A stretch of DNA of 64,000 bases from Piliocolobus tephrosceles (Eukaryota; Chordata; Mammalia; Primates; Cercopithecidae): contig NC_045436.1 in assembly GCF_002776525.5 (NCBI RefSeq), positions 163,240,519-163,304,518 of the forward strand. Reading direction: 5' to 3'. A model generated the notes under the pieces. That model was not told the origin of the DNA, searched no databases, and saw nothing but the letters and a program-made list of their open reading frames with translations. The stretch's first letter is position 1. The number at the start of each line of letters is the position of its first letter. Below are positions 10,800 to 23,315 of this stretch, in pieces. A program made the translations under genes and the position numbers.

Positions 10800-11359
10800 C
10801 CTGCATCCTAATTTATGTTTGCTGCCTAGCCTCTATAGGCTATTAACTTTATAACTTCTGAAATACAGAGTTCAATTTTACTATTTACATTACTATATAT
10901 TATACTTATGAATCACCCATTTACTAGCTGTGACAACTTAATTTCTTTGCCTACCCATTCAGTTACCTTTTATCATTTGCTGCTGCTCATCAGTATCTAT
11001 GATTCACTTTCTTTAGTCATCTTCCATATTTTCAATAATAAACTACTGGTTACATTGTCAATCTCTTCATTTCTGTTTAGGTGAGTCTCTGAGAAAATCC
11101 TAAAAAGTTTAAGGATCTTTAGCCATAAACTCTAAAACTCAGCATACTCATCTTTATGTCTATCTATCCAGTTTCAATAAATGTGCTAATGCTTTTTTTT
11201 CCCCTAATATCTGATGAACATCCTTTAATCAGAACGAGATCTCTACCTTGGTCTTTGCACTCATGTCCTCATCTTGGAAAATATCTCAGCATTCCAGCAT
11301 TTTTAGAACTAGAACTCTGTTTGCTTGTCTAAGTAACCAGTAGCTAGGGCCTTATTCCC
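10800..11359. other. Unassigned stretch
   Basis: No gene or repeat is recognised. Confidence 0.4.
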
Positions 11360-11505
11360 TGTTAATAGACTTTCCGGAGCTCGCCCTCTGCTTGCCCAGC
11401 TCCTAAGCCCTACAAGGCCAGGAACTGCATTGTGTCTTCCCTCATCTCACTAGTGCTTCAGTCCCTGCAGTATAGTGGTCCTCAATATCTGCTTCATTAA
11501 TTGTC
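11360..11505 (+). mobile_element. Possible L2 3' end
   Basis: 'ctacaaggccaggaactgca', 'ttcagtccctgcagtatag' and 'cctcaatatctgcttcatt' parallel the common 3' end of L2 ('gagggcagggac ... cccagcacctagcac ... gtgctcaataaat'). It is heavily diverged. Confidence 0.4.
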
Positions 11506-11739
11506 TCTTGGATTTCTGAATATCACCAGTTTTTTATTCCCCTGTTGGGATACCTAGTTATTAAACAATGAACTGCAGACCAACTAATGTGTAAAACCAC
11601 CACCTGTTATCTGTTGGCTTACTTTCTGGTTATCATTACCTGTTCTATCTTCTGGATTCCCTACCAGCATCTGTAGCAATGATTTCTGGGTCTATTCCAG
11701 TTGGACAATTTCATTTGCAGAAACTGGGCTATTATTTAC

Positions 11740-11865
11740 TGGATCCAAAGCATGACACTAGCCACAGTGTGATTGTAGCAATTTATTTGATCTCTCTACA
11801 TCCTGGCTTCTTCATCTTTTGAGGGAAAATGTGAGACTAGGTGATCTCTATATTGCCTCCTCCTC
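11740..11865 (+). mobile_element. MIR-like SINE fragment
   Basis: 'tttgatctctctacatcctg', 'cttcttcatcttttgaggg' and 'gagactaggtgatctct' resemble the MIR core ('acctctctgagcctcagtttcctcatctgtaaaatg'). Degenerate. Confidence 0.4.
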
Positions 11866-11867
11866 TT

Positions 11868-12325
11868 CAATCTGGGCTCAAGGACTGTTTTGACTAATAG
11901 AATATGAGAAAGGTGACAATGTGCAGACCTTTAGACCTAGAAATTGGTAGCTTCCACTTCTGACTCTTGGAGCATTTACTCTTTGAGCCCTGAGTGATGA
12001 TGTTAAGAAATACAATGATTCTGCTGGAGAGATCATAAAGGTGGGCTGTGAGACTATAGACAGATAGAACAAATCATCTGAGATCAGACTTCCAGCTGTC
12101 CCTGCCAAGGTACCAGAAATGTGAGTGAAACCCTCTTGGACCCTCCAAACCAGGCAAGCCTCCAGCTGAAAAACACAAGTGAACCAGCTGATACCATATA
12201 GAGCAGAAGAATTACTCAGCTGAGCCCTGTCCAAATTCTTAACCCACAGATCATAAACATAATTAATTGATTGTTCTTACAAACCCTAAGTTTGTAATAT
12301 TTGTTATGCAGAGATAGATAACCAG
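11868..12325 (+). mobile_element. MLT1-type MaLR LTR
   Basis: 'gactaatagaatatgagaaa', 'cttctgactcttggagca', 'ctgtccctgccaaggtacc', 'gagccctgtccaaattc' and a terminal 'gcagagatagataacc' follow an older MLT1 LTR in order. Confidence 0.85.
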
Positions 12326-13326
12326 AAAAGGTGCTTAGAGTTTTAGAAATTTAAAATGGAAACTCTGCTTCTAGAAATATTATAGTCTACATATCCTCAA
12401 AACCTTTCCATTACAAAACACTTTAAAACACTGGATAAACATTTTTTCAAAATTATTTTAAATGCATAGTTAAGCTCACAAGAGAATAAGAAAGTATTCA
12501 GAAGTGAAGGATCCCAGAATGAATCTAGACTAGTAAGCAGGCGCTAAAGCTGGCAGCCATCCCAAGGGCGTTGGCTGATCTCCAAATAGCAAGAGACTTG
12601 GGTTTTAATAGCTGAAAGTCTTAGGCCTTCACAAAATATGGAATTGAAGTTGAAATGCTGAACAAAGCCAAGAGCCTAAAAGGCTACACTCTGAAAGGGA
12701 GACTGAATAGAAAAATATCAGCCTTGCTAAAGGATATAACTGGGAACTATTTTTGGCCTTGAGTGAAGGAAAATACAAAAAGAACATCTCCTCTGAGAAT
12801 CTGTTAACAGAAGCAGTCCTCCCACAAAGTATACACATATCAAAATAAAACATTTTAACCTATAAATATATGCAATTATAGTTATTACTGTCAATTAAAA
12901 AAATAAAAACATAACAAAAAAGAAGCATTCCTCAAATAAATTTGTGGATCCAACTCAAAACTATCTACATGCTCCAAAAAAGCTAAGAAATTAATATAAA
13001 GTGGCCTGACATTGGGAACAGTTCCAGGTGCTCAACAAAAGCAAAGGCAAATTCCCTATAAATAATTGATTCTCAATCCTAATGTAGTAGGATTTCTACA
13101 GATAAAGGTTGTGGTGGGCTGGAGCTGTCTCATGCAGACTTACTTGAGAAAGCCAATTGTGTGTACCTCTTTTCAACTTCACATTCAGTGATGTCAAACT
13201 AGCAATACTAACTGGCAGACAGTATCAAAATTGACTATCATGGGAACATTTATACCATAGAAATTGGCTAACAAATTTGGCTTTTTATAATGGGAACCAG
13301 TTTATTAGCACTACACTAGATAAAAG

Positions 13327-13329
<3 letters not shown>
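12326..13329. other. Unassigned stretch
   Basis: No family is named with confidence. 13110-13310 ('gagctgtctcatgcagact', 'ccatagaaattggctaac') looks like a dispersed repeat I cannot name. No reading frame of interest. Confidence 0.35.

Positions 13330-13382
<53 letters not shown>
13330..13382. repeat. (AT)n microsatellite
   Basis: About 26 uninterrupted AT units. Confidence 0.97.
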
Positions 13383-13387
<5 letters not shown>

Positions 13388-13503
13388 AGCTTACTACTGC
13401 AAACAACACAAAAAAGAGACATTAGAAAGATTTTTTTAAAACAGCATAATTAAACCCCTAAAGGATTCCTGTGTTAAAATATAAGATAAAGAATATAAAG
13501 TAG

Positions 13504-13794
13504 GAGGCTGGACATGGTGGCTCACGCCTATAATCCTAACACTTTGGGAGACCAAAGCAGGTGGATCACTTGAGGTCAGGAGTCTGAAACCCGCCTGGTC
13601 AACATGGTGAAAACCTGTCTCTACTAGAAATGCAAAAAAGTTAGGCAGGTGTCGTGGTGGGCACTTGTAATCCCAGCTACTTGGGAGGCTGAGGCAGGAG
13701 AATTGCTTGAACCCAGGAGGCAGAGGTTTCAGTGAGCCAAGATCATACCATTGCACTCCAGCTTGGGTGACAGAGCAAGACTGTCAAAAAAAAA
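13504..13794 (+). mobile_element. Alu
   Basis: A full Alu of older type, with the tail merging into the TG microsatellite that follows. Confidence 0.92.
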
Positions 13795-13893
13795 TATGTG
13801 TGTGTGTGTGTGTGTGTATGTGTGTGTGTGTATGTGTTTGTGTGTGTGTGTGTATGCATGTGTGTATATATAATATATATATATATATATACA
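13795..13893. repeat. (TG)n/(TA)n compound microsatellite
   Basis: TG runs interrupted by TATG and TTTG change to TA repeats at 13863-13893. It has grown from the A tail of the Alu on its left, a common origin for microsatellites. Confidence 0.95.
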
Positions 13894-14029
13894 TAGTGGT
13901 ACTCTTAGATATGTTTACACAAAAGAGAAAAACATAGACATGGACAAAGAATAAGAGATGACATATAGTGGTACTCAAATACCTGTTTATTCGATCTGTT
14001 TATTTGGTACTCAAATATCTGTTCCAGAG

Positions 14030-17000
14030 AAGTGACTAGAAACACAGCCTGATCATCTGGGATCTGCTAGGAACCTAGGGAAGCTCCTTAATGCAGATAA
14101 AGAGTGAGTGGCCCTCAGTGATCCACATTCCCACCACAGACACCTGTAATCCTAGTCATAGGAGAGTTTCTAGAAACTAGCAGGCCCAAAACTTACCTAG
14201 GGAGCTGCCTGGAGCCTGCATGAAAGCATTGTTCCTGAGAGGTAGCTCCTGCTGGGTCCCACACACCCCTGAGCCCTAAGCAGCTACAGTAAGACACCCT
14301 ATTGAGAGCCCAGCCACCACCAGACTACATCCTGGATAAAAAGCCCAATAGCTACTGCATCTCCAGATTGCTGGAGCTCCATTGACATTCCCGGCCTGCA
14401 GCCATGGCCATGGCTGAAGTGTGAGCCACTGGCAATTCCCTGCTGCCCCCACAGCAAAGCAACTGTGCATTTTACATGTACCAAGGAAATACTCCCCTAC
14501 CAGCAGCAACTGCCACTGTAGCCTACGACCACCTTGAAAAAACAAGAGAAAAACAAGTATTCCCCATGCACCTAAATATAGCTGCTACCACTGAAAGCAG
14601 TCCCAGTCTTGCAAGCAGCAGGACTAGAATACAATCACTGCCACTCAACCCAAGCATTTCTCTAGGGACCTGGAGATCTCCCCCTGACTACCACAGTCAG
14701 TGCCTGCACACACCATCATAGGGCTTAAGAACAATCTTCCTGGCCCAGCTTTGATTTTCCAGTGCCTAAGCACACCATTCAGGGGCCTGGGGACCACACA
14801 GATCAATCCATCACCATTAGCACCTAAGCATTCCTTTTGAAGGTCTGAAGTTTGTCCCACCCAACTTGCTGCTACCACCACAGCTGGCATCCACCCACAC
14901 ACACCACCAAGCCTGGGAATTGACTCACCCAGCCCATCAGAGTCACCACCAACACCAGCGCAAATTGCTTGGGAGCCAGATAATTATCCTGCCACTGCTA
15001 CTAACATCACCAAGACCATGCCTGCTGTCCAGTGGTCCAAGAACCTGCCCACTCACCTAGCCCACGCCTGATACCACTGGCACCCAAGTAAGCCTCCTTG
15101 AGGAACAAGAATCAGTTTGAACTTGGAACACTAGTGGCAGTATACAACACACTTGGACCCAAAGACAAGAATGTGTGGCCTACTGCTACCACCACTGGGG
15201 CCCAAGGAGAGGCCCACCTGGTGTCCAAGTCCCCAGCAAAACTTCACCATAGCCTCCACTAACCACTGCACTCTAAGCCACTGAGGAAATAACAGACATT
15301 ATTGATGATTTTTACAACTAAGAAATTATATGGAGACTACATCACTCCACATATCCAGAATCAAAGCCAAGTACCCTACCCAATCAACACCAGAGATATA
15401 TCTTCAGGAAAAAAGTCCTGCCCTATGACAGCAAAATCAGAAAATTGAAAGACGCAACTGTTACACCAAATGTGCAGATGTCAATGTAGGGATGCAGGAA
15501 ATATTTTTAAAACAAGGAAATATAACGCCTCCAAAGGAACACAATGATTCTTCAGCAACAGTACCCAATCAAAAACAATTTTGAAATTCCAGAAGAATTC
15601 AAAATAATATTAGAGAAGCTTAGTGAAATCCAAGATAATTCAGAAAAACTGTACAAAGAAATAAGAAAAATAATTCAGGAAATGAATGATAAAATTACCC
15701 AAAAGATGTATATTATTTTAAAAAACTAGAAAAAAATTGAAACTGAAGAATTTATTAAATGATATACAAAATACATTCAAAGTTCCAATAATAGGGTAAA
15801 TCAAGCAGAAGAAAACATTTCAGAACATGAAGACAGGTCTTCTGAAATAGCACAGTCAGATAAAAATTTTAAAAAACTAAAAAAAATGAACAAAGCCTAT
15901 AGGAGATATGGGGTACCATAAAATAAGCAAATGTTCAAATTTCCAGTGTCCAAGAAGGCAAAAAGGAAACACAGAGGATGGAAAAAATTATTTAATGTGT
16001 TAATAGCTGAAAACTTTCTAAGTCTAGCAAAACATTTGGATATCCAGATACAAGAAGCTCAGAGATCTCCAAACAGATACAATTCAAAAAGATCTTATTC
16101 AAGACCTGGCACATCATAGTCAAAGACAAGAGATTTCTAAAAACAGTAAGAGAAAGTTATCTACTTACTTATAAGGAAACTCCCATCAGTCTAACAGCAG
16201 ATTTCTCTGCAGAAACCTTACAAGCCAGGAGAAAATGGTATGTTGTATTCAAAGTGCTGAAAGAAAAAAAAAAGCTGTCAGTCAAGGATACTATACCCAG
16301 CAAAGTTATCATTTATGAATGAAGGAGAAATAAAATCTTTCTTTCCCAAAAAAGCAAATGCTGTAGGAATTCATTATCACTAGACCTGTCCTATAAAAAA
16401 ATGTTTAAGGGAGTTCTACACCTGTAAACAAAAATACAATATCTATAATTGTGAAAACACACAAAAGTTAAAAACCCATCACAGAGCAAACACAAAAAGA
16501 GCAAGAGAAAGGACTCAAATGCTACCAGTATGGAAAACCACCAAACAATATTAAACAATTGTCTGTAAAAGGATTTAAACACTATCACTACAGAATACCA
16601 TCAGTCATAGTAAACAATAAACTCAAATTGTCCCTTTTTGCAGCTGACATAATCTTTTATCTAGAAAAAACTAAAGATCCAACCAAAAAACTCTTAGACC
16701 AAATACATAAACTTAGTAAGTTTTCAGGATACAAAATCAACATACAAAAATCAGTATTTCTATACACAAGTAATGAACTGAGAAAGAAATTAAGAAGGCA
16801 GGCTGGGTGCAGTGACTCACGCCTGTAATCCCAGCACTTTGGGAGGTCAAGGCAGGTGGATGACCTGAGGTCAGGAGTTTGAGACTAGCATGGCCAAAAT
16901 AGTGAAACCCTGTCTTTACTAAAAATACAAAAAATTAGTCAGGCCTGGTGGCAAGTGTCTATAATCCCTGCTACTCAGGAGCCTGAGGCAGGAGAATTGC

Positions 17001-17984
17001 TTGAACCTGGGAGGTGGGGGTTCCAGTGAGCCAGGATTGTGCCACTGCATTCCAGCCTGGGCAACAAGAGCAAATCTCTGTCTCAAAAAAAAAAAAAAAA
17101 AACCCAGAAATTAAGAGGGCAATGTTATTTATGATAGTTATAAAAGTAAAAATAAAGTAACTGAGAATAAATTTAACCAAGGAGATGAAAGAACTTTCTA
17201 CAAGGAAAACTACAAAATACTAATGAAAGAAATTGAACAGGACACAAACAAATGGAAAGACATGCCATACTCATGAATCAGAAGAGTTAAAATCATTAAA
17301 ATGACCACACTACCCAAAGGAATTATTATATTTATCATTATTTTTCAGAGAAATAGAAAAACCAATCCTGAAATTTGTATGGAACCACAAAAGAGCCCAA
17401 ATAGTCGAAGCAATCCAGAGCATAAAGAACAAAGCTGAAGGCATCACACTATCTGGCTTCAAAATATATAAAAGGCTATAATAACAAAAACAGCATGGTA
17501 TTGGTATAAAAACAGACACAGAGACCATGAAACAGAATAGAGAACCCAGAAATAAACCTACATATTTACAGCCAACAGATTTTCAACAAAAGTGCCAAGA
17601 ACATATACTGAGGAAATGATACCTTTTCAATAAACGGTGCTGGGAGAGTTGGGTATCTATGTGCAAAAGAATGAAACTCTACTCCCGTCTCTCACCATAC
17701 ACAAAAATCTACTGAAGATGGATTAAATACTTAAATGTAAACCCCAAAACTTTAAGTCTATAAGAAGAAAGTATAGGAGAAACACTTGGTCTAGGTAACT
17801 ATTTATAGCTAAAACTTCAAAAGCACACACAACAAAAGCAAAATAGGCAAATAGGACTATATAAAACTGAAAAACTTCTGCATAGCAAAGGGGATCCAGA
17901 ATATACAAGGAACTCAAACAACTCAACAGTAAATAATAATAATAATATTCCCATTAAAAAGTGAGCAAAGGACATGAATAGCTT
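14030..17984 (+). mobile_element. Old L1 with 5' UTR, ORF1 and ORF2 remnants and an internal deletion
   Basis: 14030-15300 is a C-rich, GC-richer L1 5' UTR. 15540-16420 follows L1 ORF1, including the late block 'gcagaaaccttacaagccag ... ggatactatacccagcaaag'. At about 16610 it jumps straight to the reverse-transcriptase catalytic region, read as 'LSLFAADIIFYLEK', so the endonuclease and the N-terminal half of the RT are missing. ORF2 sequence then continues to 17984. Stops and frameshifts are frequent. An Alu interrupts it at 16801-17105, and a Tigger element follows. Confidence 0.85.
16801..17105 (+). mobile_element. Alu inside the old L1
   Basis: A full Alu flanked by 'agaaattaagaaggca' (16785-16800) and 'agaaattaagagggca' (17106-17121), a 16-bp target-site duplication with one mismatch. 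Confidence 0.95.
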
Positions 17985-18158
17985 ATTGCTCATAGGCTAT
18001 AAACCTGTGCAACATGTTACAGTACTAAACACTGTAAGCAATTATATTTCAATGATAACTATTTGTTTATCTAAACACAGCTAAACATAAAGGTATGACT
18101 TGAGCTATAATGTTATGACTGCTATGATATCTCACTAGGCAACAGTAATTTTTCATTT

Positions 18159-18163
<5 letters not shown>

Positions 18164-18207
<44 letters not shown>

Positions 18208-18217
18208 NNNNNNNNNN

Positions 18218-18263
<46 letters not shown>
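18164..18263. repeat. (ATT)n microsatellite
   Basis: An ATT run on both sides of the 10-N gap; it is the expanded tail of the minus-strand Alu that follows. Confidence 0.95.
18208..18217. other. Assembly gap (10 N)
   Basis: Ten unresolved bases inside the ATT microsatellite. The true repeat length here is unknown. Confidence 0.99.
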
Positions 18264-18264
<1 letters not shown>

Positions 18265-18528
18265 TGAGATGAAGTCTCGCTCTGTCGCCCAGGCTGGAGT
18301 GCAGTGGTATGATCTCAACTCACTGAAACCTGCGCCTCTCAGGTTCAAGCAATTCTCATCCTCAGCTTCCTGAGTTGCTAGGACTACAGGTGGCCTACCA
18401 CCAGGCCTGGCTAATTTTTTGTATCTTTAGTAGAGACAAGGTTTCACTATGTTGGCCAGGCTGGTCTTGAACTCCTGACATTGGGAGCCACTCGCCTAAG
18501 CTTCCCAAAGTGCTGGGATTACAGGTGT
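18264..18528 (-). mobile_element. Alu, minus strand, 5'-truncated
   Basis: Starts at 'gagatgaagtctcgctctg' and ends at 'gctgggattacaggtgt', so the first bases of the Alu are lost. It sits inside the Tigger remnant. Confidence 0.9.
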
Positions 18529-19230
18529 AATCCTCAGATTCATTGTCATCTTATGAATCTGGCCTCAGATTCATTATTATCTTATGAGACCAGTATCATA
18601 TATGCAGTCCACTGATCAAAATGTCATTATGCAGCACATGATTGTCTATGCATTGGAAATATTTGCTCCCAGTTCATGGCCTATCTTTTATTTTCTTAAC
18701 GATATCTTTCAAAGAACAAAAGATTTCATTTTTATGAAGCCCAATTAATTTGCCAGGTATTTTTTCTTCTATAGTTCAGGATTTTTGTGGTCTACATAAA
18801 ATATTTTGCCTATCCCAAGACCAGGAAGTTTTTCTCCTATGATTTTAGTTTTATAGTTTTATATGTAATGTTCACTTTATTTATATTGATAACTTTATAT
18901 TTTATGTTTCAAGTAAATTTTTGTGTATGGTATGATATAAAGGTTGTGTTTCATTTCTTTTCTTATGGATATCTGGTTATTCTAGCACCCTTTGTTGAGA
19001 AGACTATTCCTCCCCCTAATTCCTTGGCACCTCATTGAAAACTGTGTGTATGTGTGTTTACATATTTCTGAACTCTATTCGATTGATGTATTTTTACATT
19101 CTAATGTTAGAACCACATTGCCTTGATTACTATAGTAAATCTTGACATTGGATAATGTTAAGTCCTACAATGTTGTTCTTTCTCAAAATGCTTTTTGGCT
19201 ATTCTAACTTCTTTCCAAATACACTTTTTT

Positions 19231-19530
19231 CTTTTTCTTTTCTTTTTTTGAGAAAGGATTTTATTAGATTGCCTAGGCTGGAGTGTAGTGGCACAATCTC
19301 AGCTCACTGTAGCCTCAACATCCTGGGCTCTAGTGATTTTCCCACCTCAGCCTCCTTAGTAACTGAGACTACAGTCATGTACCATCACATGCAGCTAATT
19401 TTTGGATTTTTTGTAGAGATGGGTTTTTGTCATGTTGTGCAGGCTGGTCTTAGACTCCCGAGCTCAAGTAATCCTCCTGCCTGCGTCTCCCAAAGTGCTG
19501 GGATTATAGGCACTAGTCACCATACCAGCC
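19231..19530 (-). mobile_element. Alu, minus strand (old type)
   Basis: A T/C-rich tail, then an Alu reverse complement ending 'caccataccagcc'. Diverged, compatible with AluJ. Confidence 0.9.
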
Positions 19531-19662
19531 ACAATTTTTACTACTTTTTTTTCATTTTGCTAAAAAAATTTTCTAATTTTGCTTGTGATTTATTATTTAA
19601 CCCATGGGCTGAATTTCCATATTTGGAAATTTTCCCGATGTCTTCTGTTAGTGGCTTCTAAT

Positions 19663-19664
<2 letters not shown>

Positions 19665-19697
<33 letters not shown>

Positions 19698-20002
19698 TTA
19701 TTATTATTATTATTTTTGAGACGGAGTCTGGCTCTGTGGCCCAGGCTGGAGTGCAGTGGTGTGATCTTGGTTCACTGCAAGCTCTGCCTCCCAGGTTCAC
19801 GCCATTCTCCTGCCTCAGCCTCCCGTGTAGCTGGGACTACAGGCGCCCGCCACTGCACCCGGCTAATTTTTTGTATTTTTAGTAGAGACGGGGTTCCACC
19901 GTGTTAGCCAGGATGGCCTCCATCTCCTGACCTTGTGATCCTCCCATCTCGGCCTCCCAAAGTGCTGGGATTACAGGCGTGAGCCACTGTGCCCGACCAC
20001 AC
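19665..20002 (-). mobile_element. Alu, minus strand, with ATTT/ATT tail
   Basis: The tail has become (ATTT)n and (ATT)n at 19661-19711. The 15-bp duplication 'agtggcttctaattt' at 19650-19664 and 20003-20017 brackets the insertion in the old L1. Confidence 0.95.
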
Positions 20003-20079
20003 AGTGGCTTCTAATTTAATTTTGTGTAGTCAGGGAAGATAATATGTATGAACTCTTTTACTCACAATACTTCTAACAC

Positions 20080-20831
20080 TGAATATCTGCCCCACACCAA
20101 CCAATTCTCCAACACTCTAGACACCAACGAGGTATCCTACAATTGAATTCAATTCTGACTTTATATACCCAGAGTTAAGGCAGACCCCACAAGACTGCCC
20201 CTATTTCAGACACCAGTTGAAATCCTGATCTTCCTATACTTTTGAGCAGCCAGCTATTAATCAGGGAGTCCTATGAACCCCTCTTTCGATTTGATAACTT
20301 ATTTGAACAGCTCACAGACTTCAAGAAAACCCTTTACTTAGTATTACCAGTTTATCATAAAGAGTATAACTCAGAAAGGGCAAAATGGAAGACACGCATA
20401 GGACAATGTATAGAGGGTGTGGGGTGTGGCCCAGAGCTTCCATGCCCTCTCTGGGCATGCCACCATCCCAGCACCTGGATATGTTCACCAACCTGGATGC
20501 TCTCAAAACCACATCACTTAGGGGTTTTGTGGAGGTTTCATTACATAGGCATGATTGGTTAAATCATTGAATATTGGCGATTAACTCAACCTCCAGCCCA
20601 TCTCCCTTCCCTGATGTCAGGGTGTGGAGCTGAAATTTCCAACTCTCTAATCATGCCTTGGTCTTCCTGGTGACCCACCACCAACCTGGAGCTATCTAGA
20701 TGTTCCCAACCACCAATCATCTCATTCACATACTAAAGACACTCTTATCATTCTAAGGATTCCAAGGATTTTAGGAGCTATGTTCCAGGAACTGAGGACA
20801 ACTACAAATATTTATTTTCCATTATGTTACA
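20080..20831 (-). mobile_element. LTR, probably ERVL class, minus strand
   Basis: Features in my memory of an ERVL-type LTR appear in reverse: 'ctgccccacaccaa', 'caattgaattcaattctgac', 'tccatgccctctctgggcat', 'tacataggcatgattggtta', 'ggattttaggagctatgttc'. It lies inside the minus-strand L1, so it is younger than that L1. Exact ends and family name are not fixed. Confidence 0.6.
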
Positions 20832-21599
20832 ATGTATAATTTCAGTTCTTTAAGATGTATTCACACCTGCTTTATGAACCAGTTTATGATGCATTTTAGT
20901 GAGTGTTTTGTGTGTATTCAAAAAACATTTGTGTTTTGATTTTGTTGGATGAAGTCTTCCAGAAACGTCCACTAGTTTAATTTGGTTAACAGTAGTTAAC
21001 AGTTGAAGTCTTCTCTATCTTTCCTGATTTTCTGCCTTCTTGCTCCATCAACTAGTGGAAGTAGATCCTTGGAACCTCCAGTTACAATTGTGGATTTGTC
21101 TATTTCTCCTTTAACTTCTGGGAGTTACTACTATATGAATTTTAAAGCTCCCTTATTGATATATATTCTTTGAGGATTTTTATGTCTTTTTTGATGGATG
21201 AATCCATGTATTATCATTATAAACGGTCACTCTTCATGCCTGGTAGTACTCCTCGCTCTGAAATCTATTTTATGTGATATTCACAGACATGCTTCGGTTT
21301 TCTAATCTTAGTGTTTGCGTGGCATATCTTTTGTTCATCTGTTTCCTTTAAATTTATATATGTCTTCATATGGAAACTGAGGTTCTCATAGACTCCACAT
21401 AATCAGGTCTTGTTTTCTTCATCTAGTCTGATAATTGATATCTTATAATTGGAGTGTATTGAAGATTTACATATAATGTAAGTATTCATATGGTTTTGTT
21501 TATATTTACTACTTTGTTATTCGTGTTTTCTTTTATTCATCTTTTTTTTACTCATTTTTTCCTTTTTCCCTAACTTCATTTGATATTGTGTATATTTTC

Positions 21600-22338
21600 T
21601 TTTTTTATTATGTACATATATTTTTTTTCTTTTTCTAAAAAAAAAAAAAAAAAAAAACAGGATACATGTGCAGAATGTGCAGGCTTGTTACATAGGTATA
21701 CGTGTGCCATGATGGTTTGTTGTACCTATTGACTTGTCTTCTAAGTTCCCTCCCTTCACCCTCCAACCCCTCAACAGACCCTGGTGTGTGCTATTCCCCT
21801 CTCTGTGTCCATGTGTTCTCAACGTTCAACTCCCACTTATGAGTGAGAACATGTGGTGTTTGGTTTTCTGTTCCTGTGTTGGTTTTCTGTTCCTGTGTTA
21901 TTTTTCTGAGGATGATGACTTCCAGCTTCATCTATGTCCCTGCAAAGGACATGATCTCATTCCTTTTTATGGCTGCATAGTATTCCATGGTGTATATGAA
22001 CCACATTTTCTTTATCCAGTCTATCATTGATGGGCTTTTGGGTTGGTTCCACATCTTTGCTATTGTAAATAGTGCTGCAATAAACATACATGAGCATGTA
22101 TCTTTATAGTAGAATAACTTATAATCCTTTGGGTATGTACCTAGTAATGGGATTGCTTGGTCAAATGGTATTTCTGGTTGTAGATCCTTGAGGGATCACC
22201 ATACTGTCTCCCACGATGGTTGAACTAATTTACATTCCCATGAAAAGTGTAAAAGTGTTCCTTGCCAGCATCTATTACTTCCTAACTTTTTAATAATCGC
22301 CACTCTAACTGGTGTGAGATGGTATCTCATCTGTAGGC
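21600..22338 (-). mobile_element. Younger L1 3' end (L1P-type), minus strand
   Basis: The order 'acaggatacatgtgcag', 'caggcttgttacatagg', 'cagcttcatctatgtccct', 'tggctgcatagtattcc' and 'ctctaactggtgtgagatgg' is the reverse complement of an L1PA/PB-type 3' UTR and ORF2 end. An A run of about 22 bases sits where the L1 tail region would be. A 20-bp unit 'ttggttttctgttcctgtgt' is repeated in tandem at 21860-21899. 5'-truncated, inside the old L1. Confidence 0.9.
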
Positions 22339-23315
22339 TTATTAATTAATAACTATCTCCTTGTTTTTATTTTTTAATGGTTGCTATAGGGTTTTAAATA
22401 AGCATGTTTATTGCAACTCAACTTCAAATAATATTATATTACTCTCATGTATAGTGAAAGACTCTTATAACAATATACTTCTATTTCCCCAGTTCTACAT
22501 TTTGTGCTATTGTTGTCATACCTTAGTCATGTATTAAAATCTATATACATTTTTGAATGCTGTGCTATGTACAGAAAAATAATAATTCTATATACACTCT
22601 ACACGCCACAATATGTTTTTACCCTTTAAATAGTTGATTATATTTTACAGAAATTTTAAAATTAGAAAAAGCATTTGTTTACTTGCATATTTATCACTTT
22701 CAGTGCTGTTTATTTCTCTGTGTAGATCCTAATTTCTACCAGATATCATTGTTTTCTTTCACCCCCAAAAATGGGTAATTTAAGATTTCTTTTAGTGCAA
22801 GTTGTTTGTAATGAATTCTTTCAGTTTTGTTTCTTCAAAAATAATCTTATTTGCCTTCACTTCAAAGAATATTTTCATTCAGTATAGATTTCTAGTTTGA
22901 AACTTTCTGTCAATACTTTAAAGATGCCAATTTATTTTCTTCTCCCTTGCATCGTTTCTGATGATAAAACTTTAATAACTCTTATTTTTGCTCTATTGAA
23001 TAGACTGTGTCTTTTCTGCTTGTACTGCTTTTAGGATTTTCCCTTTACCACTAGTTTTCAGCAATTTGAATATGATATGCCTTGGTATAAGGGAGTTGAT
23101 GGAGTGTTTTTATGTTTCTTGTGGTTCATTGAGTTTTTTGTAGCTGTGTGGTTATACTATTCATCATATTTAGACTATTTCAGCCATTATTTCTTTATGT
23201 TTTCTGTCACCTCCTCCTTCTAAGATTCCAATTAATAAAGGTCAGACTGGTTGACCCTGTGCATTTATATATATATAAAACCAGAATATTACAGTCACTT
23301 TCTTCAAGTGTCCCT

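Larger units (their letters stand above)
17985..18636 (+). mobile_element. Tigger-type DNA transposon remnant, split by microsatellite and Alu
   Basis: 'tattgctcataggctataaa', 'gtactaaacactgtaagcaa' and 'ctcactaggcaacagtaat' on the left, and 'atcttatgagaccag', 'atgcagtccactgatcaaaa' and 'cattatgcagcacatgat' on the right, match my memory of the two halves of a Tigger element. The ATT microsatellite and an Alu occupy the middle. Confidence 0.7.
18645..23315 (-). mobile_element. Old L1 (L1M-type), minus strand, heavily interrupted
   Basis: 18645-19230 is the reverse complement of the second half of ORF2. 19535-19664, 20018-20080 and 20832-21600 correspond to the 5' part of ORF2. 22339-23315 corresponds to ORF1 and the region before it ('cctaatttctaccagatatc', 'agcaatttgaatatgatatg', 'cagccattatttctt'). 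The RT region is missing near 19230. It has been split by two Alus, an LTR and a younger L1, and abuts an MLT1 at its right. Confidence 0.8.

Noticed and set aside
13784..13978. Histidine/threonine-rich frame
   Set aside because: It is translation of the (TG)n microsatellite.
14276..14545. 89-codon minus frame and neighbouring GC-rich frames
   Set aside because: They lie in the 5' UTR of an old L1, which is GC-richer and so less rich in stops.
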